From NCBI GenBank assembly GCA_020635695.1, contig JACJZH010000003.1, positions 62,001 to 126,000 of the forward strand: DNA of 64,000 bases, given 5' to 3'. This DNA is from Flavobacteriales bacterium. Its GTDB lineage: Bacteria; Bacteroidota; Bacteroidia; Flavobacteriales_F; PHOS-HE28. Below, piece by piece: positions 27,944 to 40,457 of this stretch. A model generated the notes under the pieces. It saw only the letters and a list, made by a program, of their open reading frames with translations, searched no databases and was not told the DNA's origin. A program made the position numbers and the translations under genes. Positions within the stretch are counted from its first letter, which is position 1. Every line of letters begins with the position of its first letter.

Positions 27944-27965
27944 GCCCGATCGACCCTTGAACGCG

Positions 27966-27994
27966 AAAGCCCCGGCCAGTCGGCCGGGGCTTTT
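27966..27994 (+). terminator. Terminator between convergent genes
   Basis: Stem AAAGCCCCGGCC/GGCCGGGGCTTTT with a 4-nt loop, 22 nt after the stop at 27943. Usable from both sides (namZ ends at 28007). Confidence 0.8.
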
Positions 27995-28006
27995 CGTTGG
28001 GTCCTT

Positions 28007-29221
28007 TCAGGGGTAGAGCAGGTAGCCCTCCCGCAGCTTGCGGAACGCGTCCAGATCATGCTGCCAGGAGGCCCGGATGCGCTTCTCATCCCAACCGGCC
28101 TGGAGCTGCTGGCGCAACACCGGCCCACCGGCAAGCTTGTCGAAGAACGGTGTGAAGAACTCCGCCTGGTCCGGGGCCTCCTCGTACATGCCGATCAACC
28201 ACTGGGGATACAGGGCGCCCCGCAGCCTGGGATAGAACTCCCCGAACTCGCGCAGGTCCAGTCCGCGGCATTCCCGGCCTTCGTAAGGGGGGGCCTGTGC
28301 CCCGGGCTTCGGCTCCGGCGTGAAGCGGAAGCTCCCCACCGGGTTGCCCGGATACCCGATGCACTGGAACGGCTGATCCGTACCGCGACCCACGCTCACC
28401 ACCGTGCCCTCGAACAAGCCGAGTGAAGGGTACAGGTACACGGCGGCCATGTTCGGCAGGTTCGGAGAAGGGCGCACCGGCAGCTCATAGAGCCCGGCAT
28501 GGGTGTAGCCCTCGCAGGGCACCACCGTGAGCATGCAGGTGTCCCCATGCGCCAGCCAGCCTTCGCCGTTCAGCATGCGGGCGTACTCCCCGATGGTGAG
28601 GCCGTGCACCAAGGGAACGGGATGCATGCCCACGAAGGACCGGTGGGCCGTGTCCAGCACGGGCCCGTCCACATAGAACCCGTTGGGGTTCGGGCGGTCC
28701 AGCACGACCAGCCGGACCTCGTTCGCCGCGCAGGCCTCCATCACATAGTGCAGGGTGCTCGTGTAGGTGTAGAAGCGCACGCCCACGTCCTGGATGTCGA
28801 ACAGGACCACGTCCACCCCGGCCATCTGCGCCGTGGTGGGCTTCTTGTTGCGGCCATAGAGCGACACGATCGGCAGGCCCGTGCGCACATCGCGTTCGTC
28901 CTGCACGTGGGCACCGGCATCGGCCTCCCCCCGGAAACCGTGCTCGGGGGCGAACACCCGTACCACTCTCACCCCGCGGGCCAGCAGGGTGTCCACCAGA
29001 TGGGTGCCAGCCACGAGGCCTGTCTGGTTGCTCACCACGGCCACGCCCAGGCCGTCCAGCATGGGCAGGTACTCCTCCATGCGCTCGGCGCCCACGCGGA
29101 TGTGCTCGTTGGCGAACCCGGACATGGCCTTCACCGGCAGCGGCTCCGATCCCTGCTGCGCAGGCGAACAGGAAACGGCCGCCATCAGCGCCAGGCAGGC
29201 GGCTAACTTCGTCGCGGTCAT
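28007..29221 (-). CDS. namZ: Exo-beta-N-acetylmuramidase NamZ family lipoprotein (DUF1343)
   Basis: 404 aa. The start at 29221 is chosen because it gives a lipoprotein signal (MTATKLAACLALMAAVSCS); longer in-frame starts run into the opposite gene. The family blocks are intact: VGVVSNQTGLV-type VAVVSNQTGLVAGTHLVDTL, RVFAPEHGFRGEADAGAHV, IVSLYGRNKKPTTAQM, DVVLFDIQDVGVRFYTYTSTLHYVMEA, LDRPNPNGFYVDGPVL, PVPLVHGLTIGEYA and RGTDQPFQCIGYPG. NamZ enzymes release terminal N-acetylmuramic acid from peptidoglycan fragments, so this protein would act in the periplasm in cell-wall recycling. The start codon faces that of the LolC/E-type permease with only 4 nt between them. Confidence 0.93.
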   Translation of the reverse strand: MTATKLAACLALMAAVSCSPAQQGSEPLPVKAMSGFANEHIRVGAERMEEYLPMLDGLGVAVVSNQTGLVAGTHLVDTLLARGVRVVRVFAPEHGFRGEADAGAHVQDERDVRTGLPIVSLYGRNKKPTTAQMAGVDVVLFDIQDVGVRFYTYTSTLHYVMEACAANEVRLVVLDRPNPNGFYVDGPVLDTAHRSFVGMHPVPLVHGLTIGEYARMLNGEGWLAHGDTCMLTVVPCEGYTHAGLYELPVRPSPNLPNMAAVYLYPSLGLFEGTVVSVGRGTDQPFQCIGYPGNPVGSFRFTPEPKPGAQAPPYEGRECRGLDLREFGEFYPRLRGALYPQWLIGMYEEAPDQAEFFTPFFDKLAGGPVLRQQLQAGWDEKRIRASWQHDLDAFRKLREGYLLYP

Positions 29222-29225
29222 CGGC

Positions 29226-30783
29226 ATGGGCTTCCCCCACTTCATCGCACGCCGCATCCTCGGCGACAGGGACCGGCAGGACCGCTTGTCACGGCCCATC
29301 GTATTGATCGCGGTGCTGGGGATCGTCATCGGCATGGCGGTCATGATCGTCACGGTGTCCATCAGTACGGGCTTTCAACGGGAGATCCGGTCGAAGGTAA
29401 CCGGCACCGGCGCCCACCTGCAGATCACCGCCATCGCGCAGACCGATCCCAAGGAAACGCAACGGGTGTCCATCCGGCAGGACTTCCTCCCCGCCCTGGA
29501 CAGCGTACCCGGCATCGCGCACGTCCAGGTCTTCGCCACGCATCCGGGCATCATCGAGACCGGCGAGGAGATCCAGGGCGTGGTGGTGAAAGGGCGTGGG
29601 CGCCGACCAGGACTGGACCTTCCTGCGCAGGCACCTGGTGGAGGGCGACGTGCTGGACATCACCCCCGGAGCCCCGGAGAACGAACTGCTGCTCTCGCGC
29701 TACCTGGCGCGGCGCCTGGAGATCGCCACCGGCGACACGATCACCGTGTACCTGGTGAAGGGGCGCGAGGACATCCGGCCGCGGAAGTTCCGGGTGCGCG
29801 GCATCTTCGAGACCGGCGTGGAGGCCTTCGACCACCAGGTGGTGCTGGTGGACATCGCCCACCTGCAGCGCTTCGCCCAATGGGGCCTGCAGGCGGAGAT
29901 CCTGGTGCTGGACAGCGTGGTCCCGGGTGGTGTGCTGGTGGAGGGGCTCGCCTTCGGCGGGGACCGCATCTTCCGCTACACCTGGCCGGGAACGGACTTC
30001 GAAGGCAAAGGACCTCACCGGGTGGAGCTTCCACCGGAGACCAGCCGGCGCATCACCCTGGTGGTGCACGACGCGGACAGCACCCTTCCGGACACGTCCT
30101 GGGTGGAGCTTCGCGGAGAGAAGCCGCGGTTCACGCCCGTCCATAGCCGGGGCGGTGGCGAACTGGTGTACGACAGCATCGCCGTGGAACGCGGAGGCAG
30201 CGGCGGCAGCCACACCCTGTACGCCGGCGGCTTCGAGGTGGCCCTGGACGACTTCGACGACCTGCTGGAGATGGACGACCGGGTGTACCGGGAACTGCCG
30301 ATCGAGCTGCGCACCCTGAGCGTGCGCGAGCGCTTCCCGGAGATCTTCGCCTGGCTGGACCTGCTGGACACCAATGTGATCGTGGTGATCGTGCTGATGA
30401 TCATCGTGGCCATCATCAACATGACCTCGGCCTTGCTGATCATCATCCTGGAGCGCACCACCATGATCGGTGTGCTGAAGGCCCTGGGCGCGTCCAACGG
30501 CGCCATCCGGCGGATCTTCCTGATCGACGCCGCCTACATCCTGGGCACGGGCATCCTGCTGGGCGATCTGCTTGGCATCGGCCTCTGCCTGCTTCAGCAG
30601 ACCACCGGCCTGGTGACCCTGCCCATCGAGAGCTACTACGTGAACGCCGTGCCCGTCCTGCTGGATCCGGTCGCGATCGTTCTGCTCAATGCAGGCACGC
30701 TGCTGGTCTGCGTGGCGGCGCTGGTGCTGCCTTCCGCGCTGGTCTCGCGCATCGCGCCGGCACGCGCCATCCGGTTCGAGTAG
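29226..30783 (+). CDS. ABC transporter permease, LolC/LolE-FtsX type (frameshifted in this sequence)
   Basis: About 519 codons once repaired. The N-terminus MGFPHFIARRIL with the first membrane helix (PIVLIAVLGIVIGMAVMIVTVSISTGFQREI) is typical of LolC/LolE permeases; a periplasmic MacB-like domain and three C-terminal helices (VIVVIVLMIIVAIINMTSALLIII, ILGTGILLGDLLGIGLCLL, IVLLNAGTLLVCVAALVLP) follow. After GVVVKG (29592-29594) the reading frame changes; removing one base at about 29595 joins it to VGADQDWTFLRRHLVEGDV and the rest of the gene. The disruption is clean and all downstream family features are intact, so I infer sequence error rather than decay. The predicted role is lipoprotein release from the inner membrane, with an ATPase (LolD) encoded elsewhere. 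Confidence 0.85.
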
Positions 30784-30830
30784 CTCTCGTTGTCCCCGGA
30801 TCCGGGCGTGGACAACGCCCCGGGCCTCGG

Positions 30831-30838
30831 TACCTTCG
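30831..30838 (+). promoter_or_regulatory. Possible -7 element of the CBS-domain synthase
   Basis: TACCTTCG, one base off TAnnTTTG, ends 7 nt before the ATG at 30846. No -33 TTG at 19-20 nt. Confidence 0.3.
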
Positions 30839-30845
30839 CGGCATC

Positions 30846-32202
30846 ATGCAGATCCACGAGAACATCCTCTCCACCATCGGCCATACCCCGCTTGTGAAGC
30901 TGAACAGGACCATGGCCGGCATTCCCGGACTGTTCCTGGCCAAGGTGGAGACCTTCAACCCCGGCAACTCGATCAAGGACCGGATGGCCCTGAAGATGAT
31001 CGAGGACGCCGAAAAGGCCGGGCTGCTGAAGCCGGGCGGTACCATCATCGAGGGCACCAGCGGCAACACCGGCATGGGGCTGGCCATCGCCGCCGTGGTG
31101 AAGGGCTACAAATGCATCTTCACCACCACCGACAAGCAGAGCAAGGAGAAGGTGGACGCCCTGAAGGCCCTGGGCGCCGAAGTGATCGTGTGCCCCACGG
31201 ACGTGGACCCGGAGGACCCCCGCTCCTACTATTCCGTTTCATCCCGCCTGGTGGACGAGACCCCGAACAGCTGGAAGGCCAACCAGTACGACAACCCCAG
31301 CAACGCGCAGGCCCACTACGAGAGCACCGGGCCCGGAGCTGTGGGAGCAGACCGATGGCAAGATCACGCACCTGGTCGTGGGCGTGGGCACCGGCGGCAC
31401 CATCAGCGGATCGGCCCGCTACCTCAAGGAGAAGAACCCGGACATCCAGGTGCTGGGCATCGACACCTACGGCTCCATCTTCAAGAAGTACAAGGAGACC
31501 GGCGAGTTCGACAAGAACGAGATCTACCCCTACATCACCGAGGGCATCGGCGAGGACTTCCTGCCGCAGTGCGTGGACTTCAGCCTGATCGACCACTTCG
31601 AGAAGGTGACCGACCGCGACGCCGCCATCTGGACCCGGAAGATCGCCCGCGAGGAGGGCATCTTCGTGGGCAACAGCGCCGGCGCCGCCATGGCCGGGCT
31701 GGTGCAGATGAAGGACCGCTTCAAGGAGGGCGACGTGGTGGTGGTGATCTTCCACGACCACGGCACCCGCTACCTGGGCAAGATGTTCAACGACGACTGG
31801 ATGCGCGAGCGCGGTTTCCTGGTCGAGGAGAAGCCCACGGCCGGAGACCTGCTGAAGGGCAAGTCGCTGTCGCTGGTGAGCGTGGAGGCCGAGGAGCCCG
31901 TGTACCTGGCCATCGAACGCATGCGGCAGCACAACATCGACCAGCTGCCCGTGTTCGAGGACGGCAAGCCCGTGGGCACGATCACGGACGCCCGCCTGTT
32001 CGACGCCATCCTGGAGGACGCCGAGGTGCGCCACCAGAAGGCCCGCGTGGTGATGGGACCCGCCCTGCCCGTGCTGAAGCCCGAGGATAAGCTGGAGGTG
32101 GTGGCCACCCGGCTGGGGAACGGATTGCCGGCGGTGCTGGTGGAGCAGAAGAACGGCTTTGGTATCCTGACGAAGCAGGACATCATCGGGAAGCTGAAAT
32201 GA
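30846..32202 (+). CDS. PLP-dependent cystathionine beta-synthase/cysteine synthase with C-terminal CBS pair (frameshifted in this sequence)
   Basis: About 452 codons once repaired. The first part is a fold type II PLP enzyme: IGHTPLVKLN, the PLP lysine K44 in NPGNSIKDRMALKMI, the substrate loop EGTSGNTGMGLA, and after the frame change the phosphate-binding GVGTGGTISGSARYL. The C-terminal 120 residues are two CBS motifs (PVYLAIERMRQHNIDQLPVFEDGKPVGTITDARLFDAIL and a second half ending GFGILTKQDIIGKL), as in cystathionine beta-synthases. At 31332-31338 the frame slips: removing one G near 31335 converts the text to STGPELWEQTDGKITHLVVGVG, the expected sequence. It should make cystathionine or cysteine in the cytoplasm, perhaps regulated through the CBS pair. 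I infer sequence error rather than a pseudogene. Confidence 0.88.
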
Positions 32203-32230
32203 TCGGATGATCGGGCGATCAGATGATCAG
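32203..32230 (+). repeat. Left arm of GATC-rich imperfect inverted repeat
   Basis: It begins within the stop region of the synthase gene: GATC occurs four times in about 27 nt (GATCGGATGATC, GGGC, GATCAGATGATCAG). The reverse complement of the arm at 32511-32548 shares the GATCGGA start and a GATGATCAG end. Together the arms bracket a small low-GC ORF. Confidence 0.5.
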
Positions 32231-32233
32231 AAA

Positions 32234-32497
32234 ATGGAGGTGAAATTGCGCTATCCAGCGGCTATCCTGCTGATCATCTCCTTCTGTTCATTCGCGGTGT
32301 GGGCTTATTCTCATATGGCTTTGGTAAGCATTGGACTCGATCTGAAATACCTAGAATCCGAAGTGGAGGTCCATCTGGCAAGAAAAGCCGAATGGACCAG
32401 AATCGCTTCCCAAGCTGGCTGGACCTTAATTACCTCTACGATCGTCCTTTCCCTACTGCTGACCTACCGATGGTTCTTCGTACCGAGCAGAGGCTGA
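32234..32497 (+). CDS. Small two-helix membrane protein of unknown function
   Basis: 87 aa (ATG at 32234, TGA at 32495-32497). One hydrophobic segment is near the N-terminus (YPAAILLIISFCSFAVWAY) and one near the C-terminus (WTLITSTIVLSLLLTYRWFFV). A charged, helix-prone loop (LDLKYLESEVEVHLARKAEW) lies between them. I do not recognise a family. By hand count the ORF is about 50% G+C, clearly below its neighbours, and it lies between GATC-rich inverted repeats, so it may have arrived as a unit. GGAGGTG near the ATG is inside the coding start, not a ribosome-binding site. It may be a recently acquired gene or a lineage orphan; expression is unproven. Confidence 0.5.
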   Translation: MEVKLRYPAAILLIISFCSFAVWAYSHMALVSIGLDLKYLESEVEVHLARKAEWTRIASQAGWTLITSTIVLSLLLTYRWFFVPSRG

Positions 32498-32510
32498 TCA
32501 AAGCACCCTG

Positions 32511-32548
32511 CCGATCATCTGATCATCTCATTATCTGATCGTCCGATC
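32511..32548 (+). repeat. Right arm of GATC-rich imperfect inverted repeat
   Basis: Four GATC sites within 38 nt (CGATCATCTGATCATCTC, ATTATCTGATCG, TCCGATCC). It ends directly before the ATG at 32551. An extra CTGATCATCTC copy lies inside the small ORF at 32270-32280, matching 32519-32529. Confidence 0.5.
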
Positions 32549-32550
32549 CC

Positions 32551-33341
32551 ATGCGCTCGGTATCCGACCAGCTCCACCGCACCATCACCCTGCCTGACAG
32601 GCCGGATCGCATCATCTCCCTGGTCCCTCCCAGACCGAACTGCTGCACGACCTCGGGCTCGGGGAGCGCGTGGTGGGCATCACGAAGTTCTGTGTCCGGC
32701 CGGAGGAATGGTTCCGGACGAAGGCCCGCGTGGGCGGCACCAAGCAGGTGCATCTGGACCGGGTACGGGCGCTGGAGCCTGACCTGATCATCGCCAACAA
32801 GGAGGAGAACACGCGGGAGGACATCGAGGCGCTGGCGCAGGAATTCCCGGTGTGGGTGAGCGATGTGCGCGACCTGGACCAGGCCTTGGACATGGTGGCT
32901 CGGTTGGGCGACATCACCGGCACCGCCGACCGGGCCGGAGAGTTGGTGGAGCGGATCACCGCCGCATTCGACGGCCTGGCGCCCCTGCAGCCCACGCTCT
33001 CCGCCGCCTACCTGATCTGGCGCGACCCCTGGATGGCCGCCGGCGGCGACACCTTCATCGACGACATGCTGCAACGTTGCGGCCTGAGCAACGTGTTCTC
33101 CGGTCGGGAAGGCCGCTATCCGGCCGTGTCCCCCGCCGAACTGGCCGCTGCCGACCCGGACGTGGTGCTGCTCAGTTCCGAACCCTATCCGTTCGGCGAA
33201 AAGCACCTCCAGGAGATCGGCCTGCTGCTGCCCGGTGTGCCGGTCCGGCTGGTGGACGGTGAGGCCTTCAGCTGGTACGGGAGCCGCCTGCTCCACGCCC
33301 CTGCCTACTTCAGCGGTCTGCTGCGGGGATGGGCGGTCTGA
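32551..33341 (+). CDS. BtuF-like helical-backbone metal/cobalamin receptor (frameshifted in this sequence)
   Basis: About 264 codons once repaired. It starts MRSVSDQLHRTITLPDRPDRIISLVP. A single missing base near 32627 then switches frame; with it restored the text reads SQTELLHDLGLGERVVGITKFCVRP, the usual start of periplasmic binding proteins of the BtuF/FhuD fold. Later blocks also fit: RVGGTKQVHLDRVRALEPDLIIANKEENTREDIEAL, WRDPWMAAGGDTFIDDMLQRCGLSNVF and YPAVSPAELAAADPDVVLLSSEPYPFGEKH. No signal peptide is visible at the N-terminus, which is odd for a transport receptor; close relatives in Bacteroidota may be cytoplasmic. No ABC permease or ATPase partner is adjacent. Family assignment is good; the ligand is unknown. 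Confidence 0.83.
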
Positions 33342-33360
33342 GCCCCGGAAAGGCTGGCCC

Positions 33361-33368
33361 TACATTTG
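33361..33368 (+). promoter_or_regulatory. -7 promoter element of the patatin/beta-barrel gene
   Basis: TACATTTG, a perfect TAnnTTTG, ends 19 nt before the ATG at 33388. CTG rather than TTG lies 20 nt upstream. Confidence 0.5.
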
Positions 33369-33387
33369 CTCAGGCCCACCGGACCTC

Positions 33388-35670
33388 ATGTTCCGCGCGT
33401 TCCTGTTCCTGCTCCTCGGCTGCGGCCCGCTGCTCCTGCGCGCCCAGTCGGTCGGCCTTGTGCTGAGCGGTGGTGGTGCCTCGGGCCTGGCCCACATCGG
33501 GGTCATGAAGGCCCTGGAGGAGAACGGGGTGCCCATCGACTACGTGGCCGGCAGCTCCATCGGGGCGCTGATCGGGGGGCTGTACGCGGCCGGCTGGTCG
33601 CCCCAGGAGATCGATTCCCTGTTCCGTTCAGAGGCCTTCCAGACCATGGCGGAGGGGGGCATCGAGGACCGCTTCGTTTACGCCTTCCAGCAGGACCGGC
33701 CGGACGCCTCGCTCATCAACCTGCGTTTCGACCTGGACACCACGCTGCAGACCTCCCTGCCCACCAACCTGCGGTCCCCCCTGCTGCTGGATTTCGAGCA
33801 GATGCGCGGGTTCGCGGGGGCCACGGCCCTGAGCGGAGGTGACCTGGACAGCCTCTTCGTGCCCTTCCGGTGCGTGGCCTCGGACATCACCGCCCAGGTC
33901 CCTGTCACCTTCGATCAGGGCGATCTGGCCCAGGTGGTGCGGGCCAGCATGAGCTATCCCTTCTACTTCAAGCCCATCCGCGTGAACGGCCACCTGATGA
34001 TGGACGGCGGGCTCTACAACAACTTCCCCAGCGACGTGATGTACGACGCCTTCCTGCCGGACCTGATCATCGGCAGCAACGTGGGGTACAACGCACCACC
34101 ACCCAGCGAGGACGACCTGCTGAGCCAGCTGCGGGCCATGATGCAGGAGCGCACCGACTACAGCGTGAAGTGCGAGAACGGCATCGTGATCGAGCCACAG
34201 ACCCTCCCCACCCTCTTTGATTTCACCCAGGTCGATCGCATCGTCCAGGACGGCTACGATGCCGCGATGGCCCGCATGCCCGAGATCCTTGCCGCCACGG
34301 GCAGGCATGTGCATCAGGAGGATGTACATGCGCGTCGCGACCGGTGGCGGACCGGAATGCCCGATTTCCGCGTGAGCGAAGTGACCTTCCATGGACTGAC
34401 AAGGAAGCAGGACGTCTTCGCGGACAAGGTGCTCGGCATCCGGAGGGGACCTTTGGACGGGGAGTCCCTGAAATCCGGATACTTCCGGCTTGCCGCGGAC
34501 AACAACATCTCCAACCTCTACCCCATGGCCACCTACCGTCCCGACCGGGGTGACTATGACCTGGCGCTGGCGGTGAAGCGGCAGAAGGACCTGGAAGTGC
34601 GGTTCGGGGGCATGTTCAGTTCCCGCCCGGTGAACACCGGCATGGTGGGACTCCAGTACAACTTCTTCGGAAGGGCGTCCCACCAGGTGGAGGCCACCAG
34701 CTACTTCGGCAAGTTCTATGCGGCCGGTCAGGTGAAGCTGCGCAGCGACCTGGCCACCCGGGTCCCGCTGTTCCTCGAACCCACGTTCGTGCTGCACCGT
34801 TGGGACCACTTCCGCAGCTTCGCCACCTTCTTCGATGAGGTGCGCCCCTCCTACATCGTGATCCGCGAGCTCTGGGGCGGCCTGAACGCCGGCATGGCCA
34901 TGGGGAACAAGGGCGTGGCACGGATGGACCTGAAATACGCGCAGACCAAGGACCAGTACTACCAGAACAGCACCTTCACCGCGGTGGACACGGCCGATGT
35001 GACCGAGTTCTACCACGTGACCGGCGGGCTATCCGTGGAACGCAGCTCCCTGAACCGGAAACAGCACCCCAACGCCGGTGAACTGCTGCGGGCCGAGGTG
35101 CGCTGGGTGGTGGGCGATGAACGCACCATTCCGGGCAGCACCAGGAACGGCCCTTACGCCGTGTATGATGCCCGGCACGAATGGTTCCAGGCGAAGGTCA
35201 CCTTGGACAAGTACTTCCTGCCGCGTGGCGTGTTCCGCTTCGGTCTGCTGGCGGAAGGGGTGTTCAGCACGATGCCGTTCTTCCAGAACTACACCGCCAC
35301 GGTGATCCGCGCGCCGTTCTTCCAGCCCACGCCGGAGAGCCGGACCCTGTTCATCAATGATTTCCGGGCGCCCCAATACCTGGCGGGTGGCGTCCGCACC
35401 ATCGCCGCGCTCTTCCGCAACAAGTTCGACCTCCGGCTGGAAGGGTACGTGTTCCAACCCTACCGGGCCATCCTGCAGGGGCCGGAGGGAGAACCCCTGG
35501 AGGGCGAGGCCGTGAGCGACCGCTCCTACATCGCCTCAGGCTCATTGATCTATCAGAGCCCCATCGGGCCGGTCTGGTTCAACACCAGCTACATCGACGG
35601 GTTGAACGAGCCCTGGATCTGGAGCCTGAACTTCGGCTACGTGATCTTCGCCCAGCGGGCCATGGAATGA
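33388..35670 (+). CDS. Patatin-like phospholipase fused to a BamA-type outer-membrane beta-barrel
   Basis: 760 aa with signal peptide MFRAFLFLLLGCGPLLLRAQ. The patatin domain (about 21-330) has the oxyanion loop GGGASG (28-33), the nucleophile motif GSSIG with S57, and the catalytic aspartate D206 in MDGGLYNNFP, so a Ser-Asp dyad is complete. A POTRA-like segment (FRVSEVTFHGLTRKQDVFADKVLGI, about 330-400) follows, then a long run of amphipathic beta strands ending in FGYVIFAQRAME, as in Omp85 barrels. The layout resembles type Vd autotransporters (PlpD), where the barrel presents or exports the lipase. It would sit in the outer membrane and hydrolyse phospholipids. A terminator follows at 35685. 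Confidence 0.9.
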   Translation: MFRAFLFLLLGCGPLLLRAQSVGLVLSGGGASGLAHIGVMKALEENGVPIDYVAGSSIGALIGGLYAAGWSPQEIDSLFRSEAFQTMAEGGIEDRFVYAFQQDRPDASLINLRFDLDTTLQTSLPTNLRSPLLLDFEQMRGFAGATALSGGDLDSLFVPFRCVASDITAQVPVTFDQGDLAQVVRASMSYPFYFKPIRVNGHLMMDGGLYNNFPSDVMYDAFLPDLIIGSNVGYNAPPPSEDDLLSQLRAMMQERTDYSVKCENGIVIEPQTLPTLFDFTQVDRIVQDGYDAAMARMPEILAATGRHVHQEDVHARRDRWRTGMPDFRVSEVTFHGLTRKQDVFADKVLGIRRGPLDGESLKSGYFRLAADNNISNLYPMATYRPDRGDYDLALAVKRQKDLEVRFGGMFSSRPVNTGMVGLQYNFFGRASHQVEATSYFGKFYAAGQVKLRSDLATRVPLFLEPTFVLHRWDHFRSFATFFDEVRPSYIVIRELWGGLNAGMAMGNKGVARMDLKYAQTKDQYYQNSTFTAVDTADVTEFYHVTGGLSVERSSLNRKQHPNAGELLRAEVRWVVGDERTIPGSTRNGPYAVYDARHEWFQAKVTLDKYFLPRGVFRFGLLAEGVFSTMPFFQNYTATVIRAPFFQPTPESRTLFINDFRAPQYLAGGVRTIAALFRNKFDLRLEGYVFQPYRAILQGPEGEPLEGEAVSDRSYIASGSLIYQSPIGPVWFNTSYIDGLNEPWIWSLNFGYVIFAQRAME

Positions 35671-35684
35671 CCTGGTGAAAAGCA

Positions 35685-35707
35685 AAGGCCCCGTTCCCCG
35701 GGGCCTT
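35685..35707 (+). terminator. Terminator between convergent genes
   Basis: Stem AAGGCCCC/GGGGCCTT, 15 nt after the stop at 35670. On the minus strand the left flank supplies CTTTTCACC, so it can also close the rpoC-DUF3467 transcript. Confidence 0.7.
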
Positions 35708-35726
35708 GCGCAAAGGTCAGGACCAT

Positions 35727-36047
35727 TCAGGCCTCCGCGGGAGGGCCACCGAAGTTCATGGGCACGTCCGGCATGTCCGCTTCGCGGATCTCGCCGTGCA
35801 CGCTCTCGAACTTCCGGAGGTTGTCGGCGAGCGCCCGCATCAACCGTTTGGCATGTTGCGGGGTCAGCAGGATGCGGCTCCGCACCTTCGCCTTGGGCAC
35901 GCCCGGCATCACCCGCACGAAATCGAGCACGAATTCGCTGTTGCTGTGGGTGATGATGGCGAGGTTGCTGTAGATGCCATCGGCCACCTCCTCGCTGATC
36001 TCGATGTTCAGCTGGTTGGGGCGTTTCGGGTCCTGTTGGTCAGCCAT
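35727..36047 (-). CDS. DUF3467 domain protein
   Basis: 106 aa, cytoplasmic by composition. The sequence NQLNIEISEEVADGIYSNLAIITHSNSEFVLDFVRVMPGVPKAKVRSRILLTPQHAKRLMRAL covers the whole DUF3467 family, whose typical length is about 100 residues. It follows rpoC by 67 nt on the same strand, the position this family often occupies in Bacteroidota, which suggests a link to transcription or the RNA polymerase operon. The function is not known. The C-terminus is Pro/Gly-rich (PDVPMNFGGPPAEA). Confidence 0.9.
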   Translation of the reverse strand: MADQQDPKRPNQLNIEISEEVADGIYSNLAIITHSNSEFVLDFVRVMPGVPKAKVRSRILLTPQHAKRLMRALADNLRKFESVHGEIREADMPDVPMNFGGPPAEA

Positions 36048-36114
36048 GGGTCCTTCTGCTTCCGGTGCGCACCGGCCCGGGGACCTTCTCCCCGGTGCCG
36101 GTCACGCGACCTGT

Positions 36115-40410
<4,296 letters not shown>

Positions 40411-40457
40411 GGTATGGGGGTGCGGTGCGTTCGTCGATCGTGTGTCCTTGCCGTCGC

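Noticed and set aside
29226..33341. Programmed ribosomal frameshifting in the permease, synthase or receptor genes
   Set aside because: No slippery heptamer or conserved stimulatory structure was seen at the switch points, and these families do not use frameshifting; sequence error fits better.
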